Shown in pieces: positions 24,835 to 34,065 of a stretch of DNA of 64,000 nt. A program made the position numbers and the translations under genes. Positions within the stretch are counted from its first letter, which is position 1; each line of letters opens with the position of its first letter. Under the pieces are notes generated by a model. It did not search any database and was not told the origin of the DNA. It saw only the letters and a program-made list of their open reading frames with translations. The stretch is from Solwaraspora sp. WMMD792 (GTDB taxonomy: Bacteria; Actinomycetota; Actinomycetes; Mycobacteriales; Micromonosporaceae), in the NCBI RefSeq assembly GCF_029626105.1, contig NZ_JARUBH010000009.1, forward strand, positions 6,938,011 to 7,002,010. The letters are read 5' to 3'.

Positions 24835-26388
24835 ATGACCGACGCGTCGCCCGCGACCATCCACCATCGGTATCTGATCGTCGGCGCCGGCCCGGCCGGC
24901 TTGCAGCTCAGCTACTACCTGCAGCAGGCCGGCAGCGACTACCTCGCGCTGGAGCGGTCCGACGCTCCCGGGGAGTTCTTCCGGCGGTTCCCCAGACACC
25001 GCGGCCTGATCTCGCTGAACAAGGTGCACACCGTCAGCACCGACCCGGAGATCCGGCTCCGCTGGGACTGGAACTCGCTGCTGCACGAGCCGTTCGAGCT
25101 GCCCTTCTCCGACTACAGCCGGGAGTACTACCCGAGCGCCGACGACCTGGTCCGCTACCTGGCCGACTTCGCCCGGCACCACCGGCTGGCCATCCGGTAC
25201 GGGGTCGGCGTCGACCGGGTCGAGAAGACCGACAAGGGCTTCCTGGTGTTCGCCGGCGACCAGACGTACAGCTGCGAGTGCCTGGTCGTGGCCACCGGCT
25301 GGGGCCGGCCGAACATCCCCGACGTGCCCGGCATCGAACACGCGGTCGGCTACGAGGCGATGAGCACCGACGCGGCGGACTACGCCGGCCACCGGGTGCT
25401 GATCCTCGGCAAGGGCAACTCCGCGTTCGAGACCGCCTCGGCGATCCTCGGCCACGCCGCCATGGTGCACCTGGCCAGCCCGCGGCCGATGCGGCTGGCC
25501 TGGAACACCAAACACCCCGGGGACGTACGCGGCCACCACGGCGCGGTGCTGGACAGTTACCAGTTCAAGACCCTGCACTCGGTGCTGGACTGCGTCATCG
25601 ACGAGATCCGCCCGGTCGGCGACCGGTACGAGGTGCACCTCACCTACACCCACGCCGACGGCGAGACCGCGGTGATGGAGTACGAATCGGTGCTGCGCTG
25701 CACCGGCTTCGCCATGGACACCTCGATCTTCGGTGACAGCGCGCGGCCGAGGCTGGTCCCCAGCGGCCGGATGCCGGCCACCGACCCGGACTGGCAGTCG
25801 GTCGACGTCGACGGGCTCTACTTCGCCGGCACCCTGGCCCAGGACCGCGACTTCAAGAAGGCCTCCTCGGCGTTCATTGACGGGTTCCGGTACAACCTGC
25901 GGACCCTGACCGCGTTGCTGCGCGAGCGGTACGAGGCGGCGCCGCTGGACTTCGACAAGGTCTCCGCCGACGCCGACTCGTTGACCCGGGCGGTGCTCGA
26001 CCGGGTCAACTGGAGCTCGGCGCTGTGGACCCAGTTCGAGTTCCTGGTCGACGCCCTGGTCGTCGACCAGGCCACCGGTCACGTCCGGCACTACCACGAC
26101 CTGCCGGAGGACTACGCGGTACGCCGATTCGGCAGCGAGAGCCACTACTACACGTTCGGGCTGCGGTGGGGGCGGGACGACTACCCGGACGTCTTCTCGA
26201 TCGAACGCCATCCGCAGCCCGACCGGGCGTCGGAGAGCGCCTTCATCCACCCGGTGGTGCGCCGCTACCGGGGCGGTGAACTCGTCGAGGAGCTGCACCT
26301 GCTGGAGGATCTGCTGGCCGAGTGGCGTCGACCGGACCGGCACGTCCAGCCGCTTCTCCGGTTCTTCGCCGCCGACCTGCACCGCTGA
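24835..26388 (+). CDS. FAD-dependent oxidoreductase, FOXRED2/flavin monooxygenase-like
   Basis: A 517-residue flavoprotein with two Rossmann motifs: FAD-binding LIVGAGPAGLQLSYYL (residues about 14-29) and NAD(P)-binding VLILGKGNSAFETASAIL (near 200). CLVVATGWGRPNIPDVPG is the usual ATG-type motif of flavin monooxygenases. The N-terminal arrangement with LERSDAPGEFFRRFPRHRG and ISLNKVHT resembles FOXRED2 proteins. The C-terminal 130 residues (from about 390) are a helical extension. I chose ATG 24835 because GGGGAGAG precedes it; an in-frame ATG lies at 24808. An AT-rich stretch at 24777-24806 is a likely promoter. It could be an oxygenase acting on a cluster product; the substrate is unknown. 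Confidence 0.82.
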   Translation: MTDASPATIHHRYLIVGAGPAGLQLSYYLQQAGSDYLALERSDAPGEFFRRFPRHRGLISLNKVHTVSTDPEIRLRWDWNSLLHEPFELPFSDYSREYYPSADDLVRYLADFARHHRLAIRYGVGVDRVEKTDKGFLVFAGDQTYSCECLVVATGWGRPNIPDVPGIEHAVGYEAMSTDAADYAGHRVLILGKGNSAFETASAILGHAAMVHLASPRPMRLAWNTKHPGDVRGHHGAVLDSYQFKTLHSVLDCVIDEIRPVGDRYEVHLTYTHADGETAVMEYESVLRCTGFAMDTSIFGDSARPRLVPSGRMPATDPDWQSVDVDGLYFAGTLAQDRDFKKASSAFIDGFRYNLRTLTALLRERYEAAPLDFDKVSADADSLTRAVLDRVNWSSALWTQFEFLVDALVVDQATGHVRHYHDLPEDYAVRRFGSESHYYTFGLRWGRDDYPDVFSIERHPQPDRASESAFIHPVVRRYRGGELVEELHLLEDLLAEWRRPDRHVQPLLRFFAADLHR

Positions 26389-26437
26389 CACCAGGGAAGC
26401 TGCCATCCGGCCACCAGGGAGCCGGCGTCGCTGCCGG

Positions 26438-27091
26438 CTACCGGTGGACCAGGACCTCGGACAGCGGCTTGCGGGTCAGCTGCGGCACGGTCACCCCGGC
26501 CGCCGGGTAGCCGACCGGCATCACCACGCAGGCCCGTTCCTCGGCGGGGCGGTCGCAGATCTCGTTGAGGAACTTCATCGGGCTGGGCGTGTGGGTGAGG
26601 GTGGCCAACCCGGCCAGGTGCAGCGCGGTGATCAGCACCCCGGTGGCGATGCCGACCGACTCCTTGACGTAGTACGGCTTGGGTGAGTTGGGGCCCCGGT
26701 GCACCTCGAACACCACGATGACCACCGGGGCGGTCTCCAGGAACGGCTTCTGCCAGTCGGTGCCCATCGGGGCCACCGCCCGCAGCCACTCGGCGGACGC
26801 CCGCCGGGTATAGAACTCCAGCTCCTCCGCCTCGGCGGCCTGACGTAGCCGGCGTTTGCGCTGCGGGTCGGTGACCACGACGAACCGCCACGGCTGCAGG
26901 TTCGCCCCGCTGGGCGAGCAGGCCGCCGCGCGTACCGCCTCCTCGATGACCTCAAGCGGCACCGGGTCGGGCGCGAAGTGCCGCACCGAACGGCGGCTGG
27001 CCATCTGGTCGGCGAACCGGCGGGCGGTGGAACCCATCGCGGCCGGGTCGAGCCGGTCGAGATGGAACGGGACCGTCGCGACGTTCTGCAC
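26438..27091 (-). CDS. Nitroreductase-fold flavoprotein closely resembling iodotyrosine deiodinase
   Basis: A 217-residue FMN protein. The N-terminal RRSVRHFAPDPVPLEVIEEA and SPSGANLQPWRFVVV are nitroreductase marks. The lid segment ELEFYTRRASAEWL, the TDWQKPFL element, ESVGIATGVLITALHLAGL, LTHTPSPMKFL and the ending MPVGYPAAGVTVPQLTRKPL follow the vertebrate/bacterial iodotyrosine deiodinase pattern. The Glu, Tyr and Lys that hold the zwitterion of halotyrosine in that family all appear to be present. Reductive dehalogenation of halotyrosine is therefore predicted. It is convergent with the FOXRED2-like gene, with a 49-bp gap. Some enediynes incorporate halogenated beta-tyrosine, but no halogenase is visible here. 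Confidence 0.8.
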   Translation of the reverse strand: MQNVATVPFHLDRLDPAAMGSTARRFADQMASRRSVRHFAPDPVPLEVIEEAVRAAACSPSGANLQPWRFVVVTDPQRKRRLRQAAEAEELEFYTRRASAEWLRAVAPMGTDWQKPFLETAPVVIVVFEVHRGPNSPKPYYVKESVGIATGVLITALHLAGLATLTHTPSPMKFLNEICDRPAEERACVVMPVGYPAAGVTVPQLTRKPLSEVLVHR

Positions 27092-27218
27092 GGGGACCTC
27101 CAGGGCCGGTCGGGCTGTCCTTCAAGGATCACCCACCGTGGGCCCCGATAGTTGCCACCGATTGCCGTTGTCGCCGCTGTCGTTGTCGCTGCCGCCGGCC
27201 CGGTCGCGCGTGCGTGCG

Positions 27219-28337
27219 TCAGCTGGACGTGCGCTCGGCGAGGTAGTCGACCACGGCGGCCAGCCCGCCCGGTCGTTGCGCGGCCAGCCGCTGCCGTCGC
27301 GCGCCGGTGCCGTCGGCCAGCAGCCGGTCCACCCCGTCGACCACCATCCGGTGGGCGCGTTGGGCCCGTAGCTGGCCCTCCACCGCCGCGACCAGGTCAC
27401 CGACCAGGTCGGCGGCCGGCCGGAGCCGGCCGGTGGCCGGATCCAGGCCGGCGCCGTCCAACCCGTCGCGCGCCGCCCGCCAGTACGCCACCCGCAGCAG
27501 CTCGTCCGGTACGTCGGGCGCGGGCACACCCTGCTCGACCAGCGCCGACAGCCGGGTCACCAGGGCGCGGACCACGGCCGCGTACAGCGCGGTCTCCTCG
27601 ACGGTGAGCGCGGCGTCGGCGACCCGGACCTCCACGGTCGGGCTGTGCTCGGACGGGCGGACGTCCCAGAAGATCGTGCCCCGGTCGACCAACGCACCGG
27701 CGGCCAGCAGCGAGTCGACCACCCGGTCGTAGTGCGCGGCCGAGTCGAACCGGGGCGGCGGACCGGCCACCGGCCAACGCGGCCAGGTCATCGTCCGCCA
27801 GCTGGCGTAGCCGGAGTCCCGGTTGTCCCAGAATGGCGAGTTCGCCGTGAGGGTCAGCAGCACCGGCAGGTACGGCCGCAGATGGTTGCCGACCTGCACC
27901 GCCCGCTCCCGGTCGGGCATCTCCACGTGCACATGCAGCGCGCAGATGGCCAGCTCGTCGTGCAGGCCGCGGAACGTCTCGATGCCCCGGTCCTGCCGTG
28001 GCCCGGTGGTGATCGGCGGCGGCACCGGCCCGGCGACGGCGGCCGAGCCGGTGGCCACCAGCCGCAGTCCGCGCTCCCGGGCGCATCCGCCAGCGACCTT
28101 GCGGGCCTCGGCCAGCTGCGCCGCCAGCTCGGTGTGCCCGACGCACGGCTCGGTACGGGTCTCCACCTGCAGCGGGGTGATCTCGCCGGCCACCCGTCCG
28201 GGCAACCGGGACGCGGCGCTGGCGACGACCTCGGCGGCGCGCGGCACCGGAGCCCGGGTGACCGGGTCGACGACGAGGAACTCCTCTTCCACCCCGAACC
28301 GCGGGGCGATGTCCGGCTGGCGGTTGGTCGGACTCAT
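27219..28337 (-). CDS. Carboxylate-amine ligase, YbdK / glutamate-cysteine ligase 2 family
   Basis: A 372-residue ATP-dependent ligase of the GCS2 family, which forms gamma-glutamyl or related amide bonds. Marks are FGVEEEFLVVDP near the N-terminus, ALHVHVEMPDRERAVQVGNHLRPYLP, LTANSPFWDNRDSGYASWR and WDVRPSEHSPTVEVRVADA. The start ATG 28337 has GGAGG 11 bp upstream; an in-frame GTG lies at 28355. In mycothiol-producing actinomycetes such YbdK-like proteins are common and rarely characterised; the acceptor is unknown. It lies 59 bp after the stop of the M20 peptidase gene on the same strand and may share its transcript. Confidence 0.88.
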   Translation of the reverse strand: MSPTNRQPDIAPRFGVEEEFLVVDPVTRAPVPRAAEVVASAASRLPGRVAGEITPLQVETRTEPCVGHTELAAQLAEARKVAGGCARERGLRLVATGSAAVAGPVPPPITTGPRQDRGIETFRGLHDELAICALHVHVEMPDRERAVQVGNHLRPYLPVLLTLTANSPFWDNRDSGYASWRTMTWPRWPVAGPPPRFDSAAHYDRVVDSLLAAGALVDRGTIFWDVRPSEHSPTVEVRVADAALTVEETALYAAVVRALVTRLSALVEQGVPAPDVPDELLRVAYWRAARDGLDGAGLDPATGRLRPAADLVGDLVAAVEGQLRAQRAHRMVVDGVDRLLADGTGARRQRLAAQRPGGLAAVVDYLAERTSS

Positions 28338-28396
28338 GGCGGCGGAGACCTCCACGGCTGGCTCGACGTCGGCCGCGATCCCGGGCCGTCCGGAGC

Positions 28397-29563
28397 CTAA
28401 CCGGTCGGCGCGTGGTCCCGCGCCGTCGAAAGTGCACTAAGCCGATGATCGTCCAGAATGTCGATCATCATGGCAGCCAGCAATGCCGTCCTGTCCGACA
28501 TCTGTGACAGGTCAGCCCATTCGCTACGGGCGTGCGACCCGCCGCCGACCACCCCCAGTCCGTCCAGCGTAGGTATGCCCATCGAGCCGGTGAAGTTCGC
28601 GTCGGACGCGCCCGGCGCGCGTACCCCGACCAATGGCGGCAGCCCCATCCGCCGGCCGACCCGCTGGGCCACCTCCAGCAGCGGCACCGCTACCGACTCG
28701 GGCAGCGGGTACCGGTTCACCCCGCCGTCGACGTCGAGCGTGGCCTCGGCCAGCCGCGCCGGCAACGCCCGGATCATCCGGTCCACCCGGTGCAGTTCGT
28801 CGCGGGTCCAGGCCCGTACGTCGACACTGAACTCGGCGGACTCCGGCACCTGGTTGGTCATCGCGCCGCCGTGCAGCACGGTGGGTGTGACCGTGGTGCC
28901 GTCGGCGGCCAACGACCGTACCGCCAGCACCTGGTGGGCCAGCTCGACCGCCGCGTTGACCCCGCGGTGCGGCTCCACGCCCGCGTGCGCGGCCCGGCCA
29001 CGGACGGTGATCCGGTAGACGGAGCCGCCCTTGCGGGCGACCTTGAGCCCACCGTCCTCGCTGCTCGGCTCGCCGACGAGCACCGCTCCGGATCGGCCGG
29101 CCTGCTGCTCGATAAGCTGCCGGGAGGTCGGCGACCCGCTCTCCTCGTCGCAGGTCAGCAGCAGCCCGACCCGGGACGGATCGGGCAGCAGCGCGAGCGC
29201 GCCGAGCAGCTGCACGATCCCGCCCTTCATGTCGCACACGCCCGGCCCGGTGGCGATCGGGCCGGACACGGTGAACGGCCAGTCGGTGACGGTGCCCGCC
29301 GGCCAGACCGTGTCGTAGTGGCCGAGCAGCAGGATCCGCTGATCGACCGCCGGCCAGAGCAGATGTGGCAGCCCGTCGCGGACGATCCGGCGGGCCGGTC
29401 GGCCGAGCACCTCGCTGCCCCAGGTGTCGAGCAGGTCGGCGCAGTCGTGCAGCAGCCGTACCGCGCCGGGCGGGGACTCGGCGGCCACCAGTGTGCCGAG
29501 TCGCCGTACCATCTCCGTCGCCTGGTCCCCCGCAGCGCGTCGGAGCTTGTCCAAGTCAGCCAT
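28397..29563 (-). CDS. M20-family metallopeptidase (carboxypeptidase G2/ArgE/DapE-like)
   Basis: A 388-residue zinc hydrolase. Metal ligands and catalytic acids are visible in LLGHYDTVWPAG, GPGVCDMKGG and LLTCDEESGSPTSR. A dimerisation domain follows (ARKGGSVYRITVRGRAAHAGVEPHRG with the conserved His). The last ligand region is near SHARSEWADLSQM. The sequence is closest in pattern to carboxypeptidase G2-type enzymes that remove C-terminal Glu. I chose ATG 29563; upstream ORF residues look non-coding. It probably acts in amino-acid or dipeptide turnover, perhaps with the YbdK-like ligase downstream. Confidence 0.9.
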   Translation of the reverse strand: MADLDKLRRAAGDQATEMVRRLGTLVAAESPPGAVRLLHDCADLLDTWGSEVLGRPARRIVRDGLPHLLWPAVDQRILLLGHYDTVWPAGTVTDWPFTVSGPIATGPGVCDMKGGIVQLLGALALLPDPSRVGLLLTCDEESGSPTSRQLIEQQAGRSGAVLVGEPSSEDGGLKVARKGGSVYRITVRGRAAHAGVEPHRGVNAAVELAHQVLAVRSLAADGTTVTPTVLHGGAMTNQVPESAEFSVDVRAWTRDELHRVDRMIRALPARLAEATLDVDGGVNRYPLPESVAVPLLEVAQRVGRRMGLPPLVGVRAPGASDANFTGSMGIPTLDGLGVVGGGSHARSEWADLSQMSDRTALLAAMMIDILDDHRLSALSTARDHAPTG

Positions 29564-29766
29564 GCGGCGATCGTGGCATCGGCTGATGGCCGGCGTCATC
29601 CGCCAGCGTGCCCACCTCGTCGCTGTCCGTGCCCAAGTTGGATGGTGTGGCCGCCGGGCGACAGTCGGGGCACTTTGGAAGAACCTCGTCGATCGAAGTT
29701 GCGGCATCATCCCGTTGGGACCGTGCCGCCGACCGACGGCGGACGACCGCCTCAGGAGGCCGCCGG

Positions 29767-30312
29767 ATGGCGCACATCGATCTTGGTCTGGACGAGACGG
29801 AACACCCGGGAATCACCGGCCTGTTCCGGTACCGGCCGGAGACCGCCGCCCCGCTCGGCGCGCTCGCCGAGGTGCTGCTGCACGCGCCGCACCCGACACT
29901 GACCCCGGGCGAGCGTGAGCTGATCGCCGCGTACGTGTCGCAGCGCAACGAGTGCTCGTTCTGCTCCGCGTCGCACTCGGCGTTCGCCGCCGAGCAACTC
30001 GACGGTGGAATGCCGATGGTGCAGGCGGTCCAGGTGGACGTCGACGGCGCCGCGATCACGCCGAAGCTGCGCGCCCTGCTGAAGATCGCCGGCGCCGTCG
30101 CGCGGTCCGGCCGACAGGTCGACGCCGCGCTGGTCGACGTCGCCCGGGCGGCCGGCGCCACCGACCTGGAGGTCCACGACACGGTGCTGATCGCGGCGGC
30201 GTTCTGCATGTTCAACCGCTACGTGGACGGACTCGGTACGGTGCTGCCGGCCGACCCGGGCGTCTACGCCGAGCGGGCAAAGCAGGTGGCCGCCAACGGA
30301 TACGGCGGTTGA
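29767..30312 (+). CDS. AhpD-like carboxymuconolactone decarboxylase-family protein
   Basis: A 181-residue peroxidase-related protein, the third AhpD-like gene in the window. The redox motif NECSFCSASHSAFAAEQL (near residue 62) has the CxxC pair and His. TLTPGERELIAAYVSQRN and FCMFNRYVDGLGT are typical of the PA2846/AhpD-type subgroup. The start ATG 29767 has a strong AGGAGG upstream. It is monocistronic as far as can be seen, divergent from the M20 gene and convergent with a membrane protein. Likely function is thiol-dependent peroxide removal. Confidence 0.87.
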   Translation: MAHIDLGLDETEHPGITGLFRYRPETAAPLGALAEVLLHAPHPTLTPGERELIAAYVSQRNECSFCSASHSAFAAEQLDGGMPMVQAVQVDVDGAAITPKLRALLKIAGAVARSGRQVDAALVDVARAAGATDLEVHDTVLIAAAFCMFNRYVDGLGTVLPADPGVYAERAKQVAANGYGG

Positions 30313-30353
30313 CCCTGCGCACGCGTCAACCGGTCACCGCGGCCGCCGGCAGG

Positions 30354-31307
30354 TCAGCGGCTGTTGTACGGCATGGTGGGGAACCAGCCGTAGTCGAACA
30401 TCGCCGGCAGTCGCACGTCCCAGTAGACGACCATGAAGACACCGAGCGCGATCAGCAGCCCGCCGGTGACCGCGGCGGTGCGGGCCGGATCGCTGGCCAG
30501 CCAACGGATCAGTCCGCCCCGGGTGACCACGACCAGCAGCGCGAACACCGCCGACACGATGACGATGTTGCCCAGCGACTGCAGGACGAACGCACCGGCC
30601 CCGTACAGCGGGTTGCCGCTGTCGACCGCCCAGATGAACAGCTTGTTGAACAGCGGGTACGGCCGGCCGATCAGGAACCCGCCGACGAGCGCGCCCAGGG
30701 TGACCACCCGGGCCACCGGGCGGCGGGCGAACGGGTCCGGCAGTACGCCGAGCGCCGCCAGCCCGAGGTAGGCGAAGGCGAGCCCGATCAGCCCGAAGAC
30801 CACCATCGACTGGACCAGGCGTACCGGCAGCCCGCCGACCGAGCCGGTGGACAGTTGCGGCAGCCGGTCGCCGATCAGCACGCCGACGAAGCCGTACGCC
30901 CCGGCGACGGCGACCATGCCGAGGGTGAGCCAGCCGATCGGCCGCAGCAGGCTGCGCAGCCCGGCCCGGGTGGCCGCGCTGCCGCTGGCCTGGCTCATCG
31001 GCCCGATCGACGCGGCCATCGCGACGTTGCAGGCGGTGAAGGTGCCGGCCAGCCCGGTGACGAACGCGAACACCAGACCGGCTACGGTGCCGCCGATCGC
31101 GGTCGCCTTGGCGTCGTGGCCGAGCAGCGCGTTCGCGACGTTGTCACCGATCACGTGGTCGACGAACTCGTACGACCAGAGCACCGCGAGCAGCACCCCG
31201 GCAGCGGCGCCGATCAGCGCGATCCGGGTCCGGGAGGCCGCGGCCGGATAGCCGGACGCCGGTTGGATGGTCTGGGGCTGTGGAGATCCACTCCTGGATA
31301 TAGTCAT
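30354..31307 (-). CDS. Polytopic membrane protein, DsbD/CcdA-like topology, function unknown
   Basis: A 317-residue integral membrane protein with about seven or eight hydrophobic spans. GLVFAFVTGLAGTFTACNVAMAASIGPMSQ and the later GGFLIGRPYPLFNKLF resemble the paired TM1/TM4 helices of cytochrome c biogenesis/thiol transporters (CcdA/DsbD). Only one Cys (TACNVA) is in the first motif and none is evident in the second, so classical thiol transfer looks unlikely. It is convergent with the AhpD-like gene and divergent from the MDMPI-like gene. No firm role. Confidence 0.7.
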   Translation of the reverse strand: MTISRSGSPQPQTIQPASGYPAAASRTRIALIGAAAGVLLAVLWSYEFVDHVIGDNVANALLGHDAKATAIGGTVAGLVFAFVTGLAGTFTACNVAMAASIGPMSQASGSAATRAGLRSLLRPIGWLTLGMVAVAGAYGFVGVLIGDRLPQLSTGSVGGLPVRLVQSMVVFGLIGLAFAYLGLAALGVLPDPFARRPVARVVTLGALVGGFLIGRPYPLFNKLFIWAVDSGNPLYGAGAFVLQSLGNIVIVSAVFALLVVVTRGGLIRWLASDPARTAAVTGGLLIALGVFMVVYWDVRLPAMFDYGWFPTMPYNSR

Positions 31308-31441
31308 GCGTTGATCATTTGGGCGGCGGGAAGTGGTGTCCTCTCAGATCTTGCCCCACTGCGGTGCCGGTCGATGCGGATGACGCCCAAGACGGCAATC
31401 CACGACAACTTCGCGACAGCGGGGAAACCCAGAATGAAGTC

Positions 31442-32287
31442 ATGTCGGTCACCTCGGACCAGTGGCGGTGCGCCGCCACCTCCGCCCCGGACCTGTCGCG
31501 ACGGCTGCTCACCCTGGTGGACGGACTGCCCGCCGACCATCCGGTGACCGCCGACTGGAGCCTCGCCGACACGATGGCTCATCTGGCCACCATCACCGCG
31601 ATGGACATCGCGCTGGTCACCGGCGGCGTCCCGAACCTGCCGGTGCCCGAGATCAACGAGCTGCGGGCGAACACGACCGTGGACACCGTCGCCGAGATGA
31701 ACCGGCGCGTGCTGGCGCAGTTCACCGAGCGCGACGTGCCGGCGCTGTCGGCCCGGATCCGCGCCGACGTCGCGGAGCTGACCCGACTGGCCGACTCGGT
31801 CGACCCGCAGCATGAGGTGAGCTGGCTCGGCGCCGCTCAGTTGCCGGTCGCCGGCCTCTACTCCCATCTGCTCAACGAGATGAACATCCACGCCTGGGAC
31901 ATCGCCCGGTCGGTCGGTGCCCGGTGGCACACCGACCCGCACCAGGCCGCCCTGTTCGTCGACGTTTTCCTGGCCGGAGTCACTCGCTGCGGCTACGGCC
32001 GGCTACTCGACCACGACCGGCCGGTCCGCGCCGGGCGGATCTCGGTGACCTTTCACCCGCGTACCGGTGGCCCGACCACCCTGGCCCTGGTCGACGGCCG
32101 GGTACTGCTGGAGCCGGTCGACCCGAGACCGGACGTGCGGCTGCGCTACGACCCGGCGACGTTCAACCTGATGCTGTTCGGCCGGGTGGGCCGGCTGCGG
32201 GCGGCGCTCGGCCGCAAGGTGGCGGTCGGCGGTCGGCGGCCGTGGCTGCTGCCCACGTTCATGTCGACGATGCGACTGCCGTCCTGA
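31442..32287 (+). CDS. Maleylpyruvate isomerase-like (MDMPI/DinB-fold) protein
   Basis: A 281-residue protein with the MDMPI N-terminal helical domain: DWSLADTMAHLATITAMDI has the first His and YSHLLNEMNIHAWDIARSVGARW has the others. A C-terminal SCP2-like domain (ISVTFHPRTGGPTTLALVDGRVLLEPV) follows. This is the common actinobacterial architecture of mycothiol-linked proteins. It is the second such protein in the window (also 9191-9970), but the two differ strongly. Start ATG 31442. Substrate unknown. Confidence 0.8.
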   Translation: MSVTSDQWRCAATSAPDLSRRLLTLVDGLPADHPVTADWSLADTMAHLATITAMDIALVTGGVPNLPVPEINELRANTTVDTVAEMNRRVLAQFTERDVPALSARIRADVAELTRLADSVDPQHEVSWLGAAQLPVAGLYSHLLNEMNIHAWDIARSVGARWHTDPHQAALFVDVFLAGVTRCGYGRLLDHDRPVRAGRISVTFHPRTGGPTTLALVDGRVLLEPVDPRPDVRLRYDPATFNLMLFGRVGRLRAALGRKVAVGGRRPWLLPTFMSTMRLPS

Positions 32288-32424
32288 CGTCAATCCGTCA
32301 CGGTCGCGCTGACCGCGCCGCGTAACAGCCTTGACGCAGACGCGTAGTGTGACGTACACAACCATCGCTGTTTGTCGATCATGGTGGGAGTCACCGTGAT
32401 CGGCGGCGGAGGGAGCGTACGCCC

Positions 32425-33684
32425 ATGTCTGACCAGGCGCCGTACAGCCGGCGCTCATTTCTCAGTGGAGTGATCGCCACCGGGACCCTGGCGGCGGTCG
32501 CCACCTACGCGGCCCCCGGCGGCCGGCTGCAATCGCGGGTCGAGCTGCGACTGTCCACAGGCGGAGACCCGACCGGCGCCCGGGACCTGCTGGTGAGCAT
32601 GTGGAACGAGACCAACCCGCAGACCATCGTACGGGTCGACCCGATCGACAGCGGCTCCGGCGACGAACGCCGGATCATGCTGGAGAAGGCCGCCGCAGGT
32701 GAGGCCGATCTGCTCAACCTCGACATCGTCGACGTGCCCGAGTTCGCCACCAAGGGTCTGATCGAGAAGATCCCGCCGACCGGCGGGCGGCAACTCATCA
32801 CCCCCCTCGACCAGGTCAGCCGGGTGCCCGACGAACCCGGCGCGTACTGGGCGGCACCGTTCAACACCGACGTCGGCATGCTGTTCACCCGGCTCGACGG
32901 CGACTCCACCGAGGCGCCGCCCCGCCGGCTGCCCGACCTGCTCGCCACGATCCCGGACGGGTCGCAGCAGTTCGTCGGCCAGCTGCGCCCCAACGTATCG
33001 GCGTTCTACGAGGCGTTCGTGGTCAACGTCCTGGAACACGCCGTCGCCGAGCGGCCCGCCGTACTGAAACCACTGGGTACGCCCGGTGTCGAACGGCCCG
33101 CCGACCGGATCTCCACCGACGTCGAACTGTGGAAGGCCGCGCTGCAGCCGTTGAAGGATGCGATCGACGCCGGAAAGGTGCTGACGTCCGGCGGCGAGCC
33201 CGAGTCACTCGAGGCGTTCGGCGCGGCCGACTCCACGATCCGGTACCTGCGCAGCTGGCCGGTCGAGTACCGCAAGCTGCAACTGGCCGGCAACCGGGAC
33301 GTGGCAACCGGACGGATCCGGGTCGACCCGCTCAGCCAGGGCATCCTCGGCGGCCAGAGCCTGGCCGTCGTCGCCGATTCGCGGTACGTCGACCGCGCCC
33401 TGGCGTTCATCTCGTTCGCCACCAGCGAAGGTGCGCAGAAGATCCTCGCCTCGCACGGCATCGCGCCGACGGCGATCGGCGCGTACAACGACCCCAACCT
33501 GCGGGCCTCGATCCCGCACCTGGTCAGAGTGCGCGAGGCGGTGGAGAACTCGCTGCCCCGGCCGGTGCACCCCGGTTACCGGCGGTTCTCCGACGTGGTC
33601 AAGGAGCATGTCGAACGGTTTCTCTACGAGGACCAGGACCTGTCGCCACAGTTCACCACGGAGATGGCAAGTGCGCTGGCCTGA
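32425..33684 (+). CDS. Tat-exported extracellular solute-binding protein
   Basis: A 419-residue protein with a twin-arginine signal (SRRSFLSGVIATGTLAAVA, residues 8-26) lacking a lipobox Cys. The mature part resembles ABC-type sugar/solute-binding proteins: LLVSMWNETNPQTIVRVDPI, GEADLLNLDIVDVPEF, YWAAPFNTDVGMLF, IPDGSQQFVG, LAFISFATSEGAQKIL. No permease or ATPase gene is nearby, so either the partner lies elsewhere or it is an orphan binder. A 110-residue membrane protein follows 36 bp downstream. An upstream TTGACG at about 32330 may be a -35 element. Confidence 0.83.
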   Translation: MSDQAPYSRRSFLSGVIATGTLAAVATYAAPGGRLQSRVELRLSTGGDPTGARDLLVSMWNETNPQTIVRVDPIDSGSGDERRIMLEKAAAGEADLLNLDIVDVPEFATKGLIEKIPPTGGRQLITPLDQVSRVPDEPGAYWAAPFNTDVGMLFTRLDGDSTEAPPRRLPDLLATIPDGSQQFVGQLRPNVSAFYEAFVVNVLEHAVAERPAVLKPLGTPGVERPADRISTDVELWKAALQPLKDAIDAGKVLTSGGEPESLEAFGAADSTIRYLRSWPVEYRKLQLAGNRDVATGRIRVDPLSQGILGGQSLAVVADSRYVDRALAFISFATSEGAQKILASHGIAPTAIGAYNDPNLRASIPHLVRVREAVENSLPRPVHPGYRRFSDVVKEHVERFLYEDQDLSPQFTTEMASALA

Positions 33685-33720
33685 CCCCGGGGCTGGCGGC
33701 ATGGTCCGGAGAGGTACGTC

Positions 33721-34053
33721 GTGCAGATAGAACCATGGCACGTCCCGCTGCTGGTGATGGCGGGCATCATCGTGCTCGAACTTCTCGCCGTCCTGGTGCT
33801 CCGCGACGCCGGACCGGCGGTACGGCAGTTCCTGCGCACCGCCGGCCTCGGCACGCTCGCCCTGGTGCTGCTGGTCGTCGTCGTGGTCAGCATCGGTCCG
33901 TCGCTGGCCGACCAGCTGGCCAGCGTCGCCGCCGCGATCGCCGGTATCGCCGCGCTGTGGCTGACCTACCGGTCACACCGTCCGTCGGCGGAACGCGGCG
34001 GCGGGCAACGATCCGCCGGGGAGGACGGCCGCGACCGTCAACAGGTGAGCTGA
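33721..34053 (+). CDS. Small membrane protein, unknown function
   Basis: A 110-residue protein with three hydrophobic spans (about residues 8-26, 40-60 and 62-80) and a charged C-terminal tail (SAERGGGQRSAGEDGRDRQQ). Start GTG 33721. It follows the solute-binding protein gene by 36 bp and is probably in the same operon. I do not recognise the family. Confidence 0.65.
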   Translation: MQIEPWHVPLLVMAGIIVLELLAVLVLRDAGPAVRQFLRTAGLGTLALVLLVVVVVSIGPSLADQLASVAAAIAGIAALWLTYRSHRPSAERGGGQRSAGEDGRDRQQVS

Positions 34054-34065
34054 CCCGCCCGTGGG

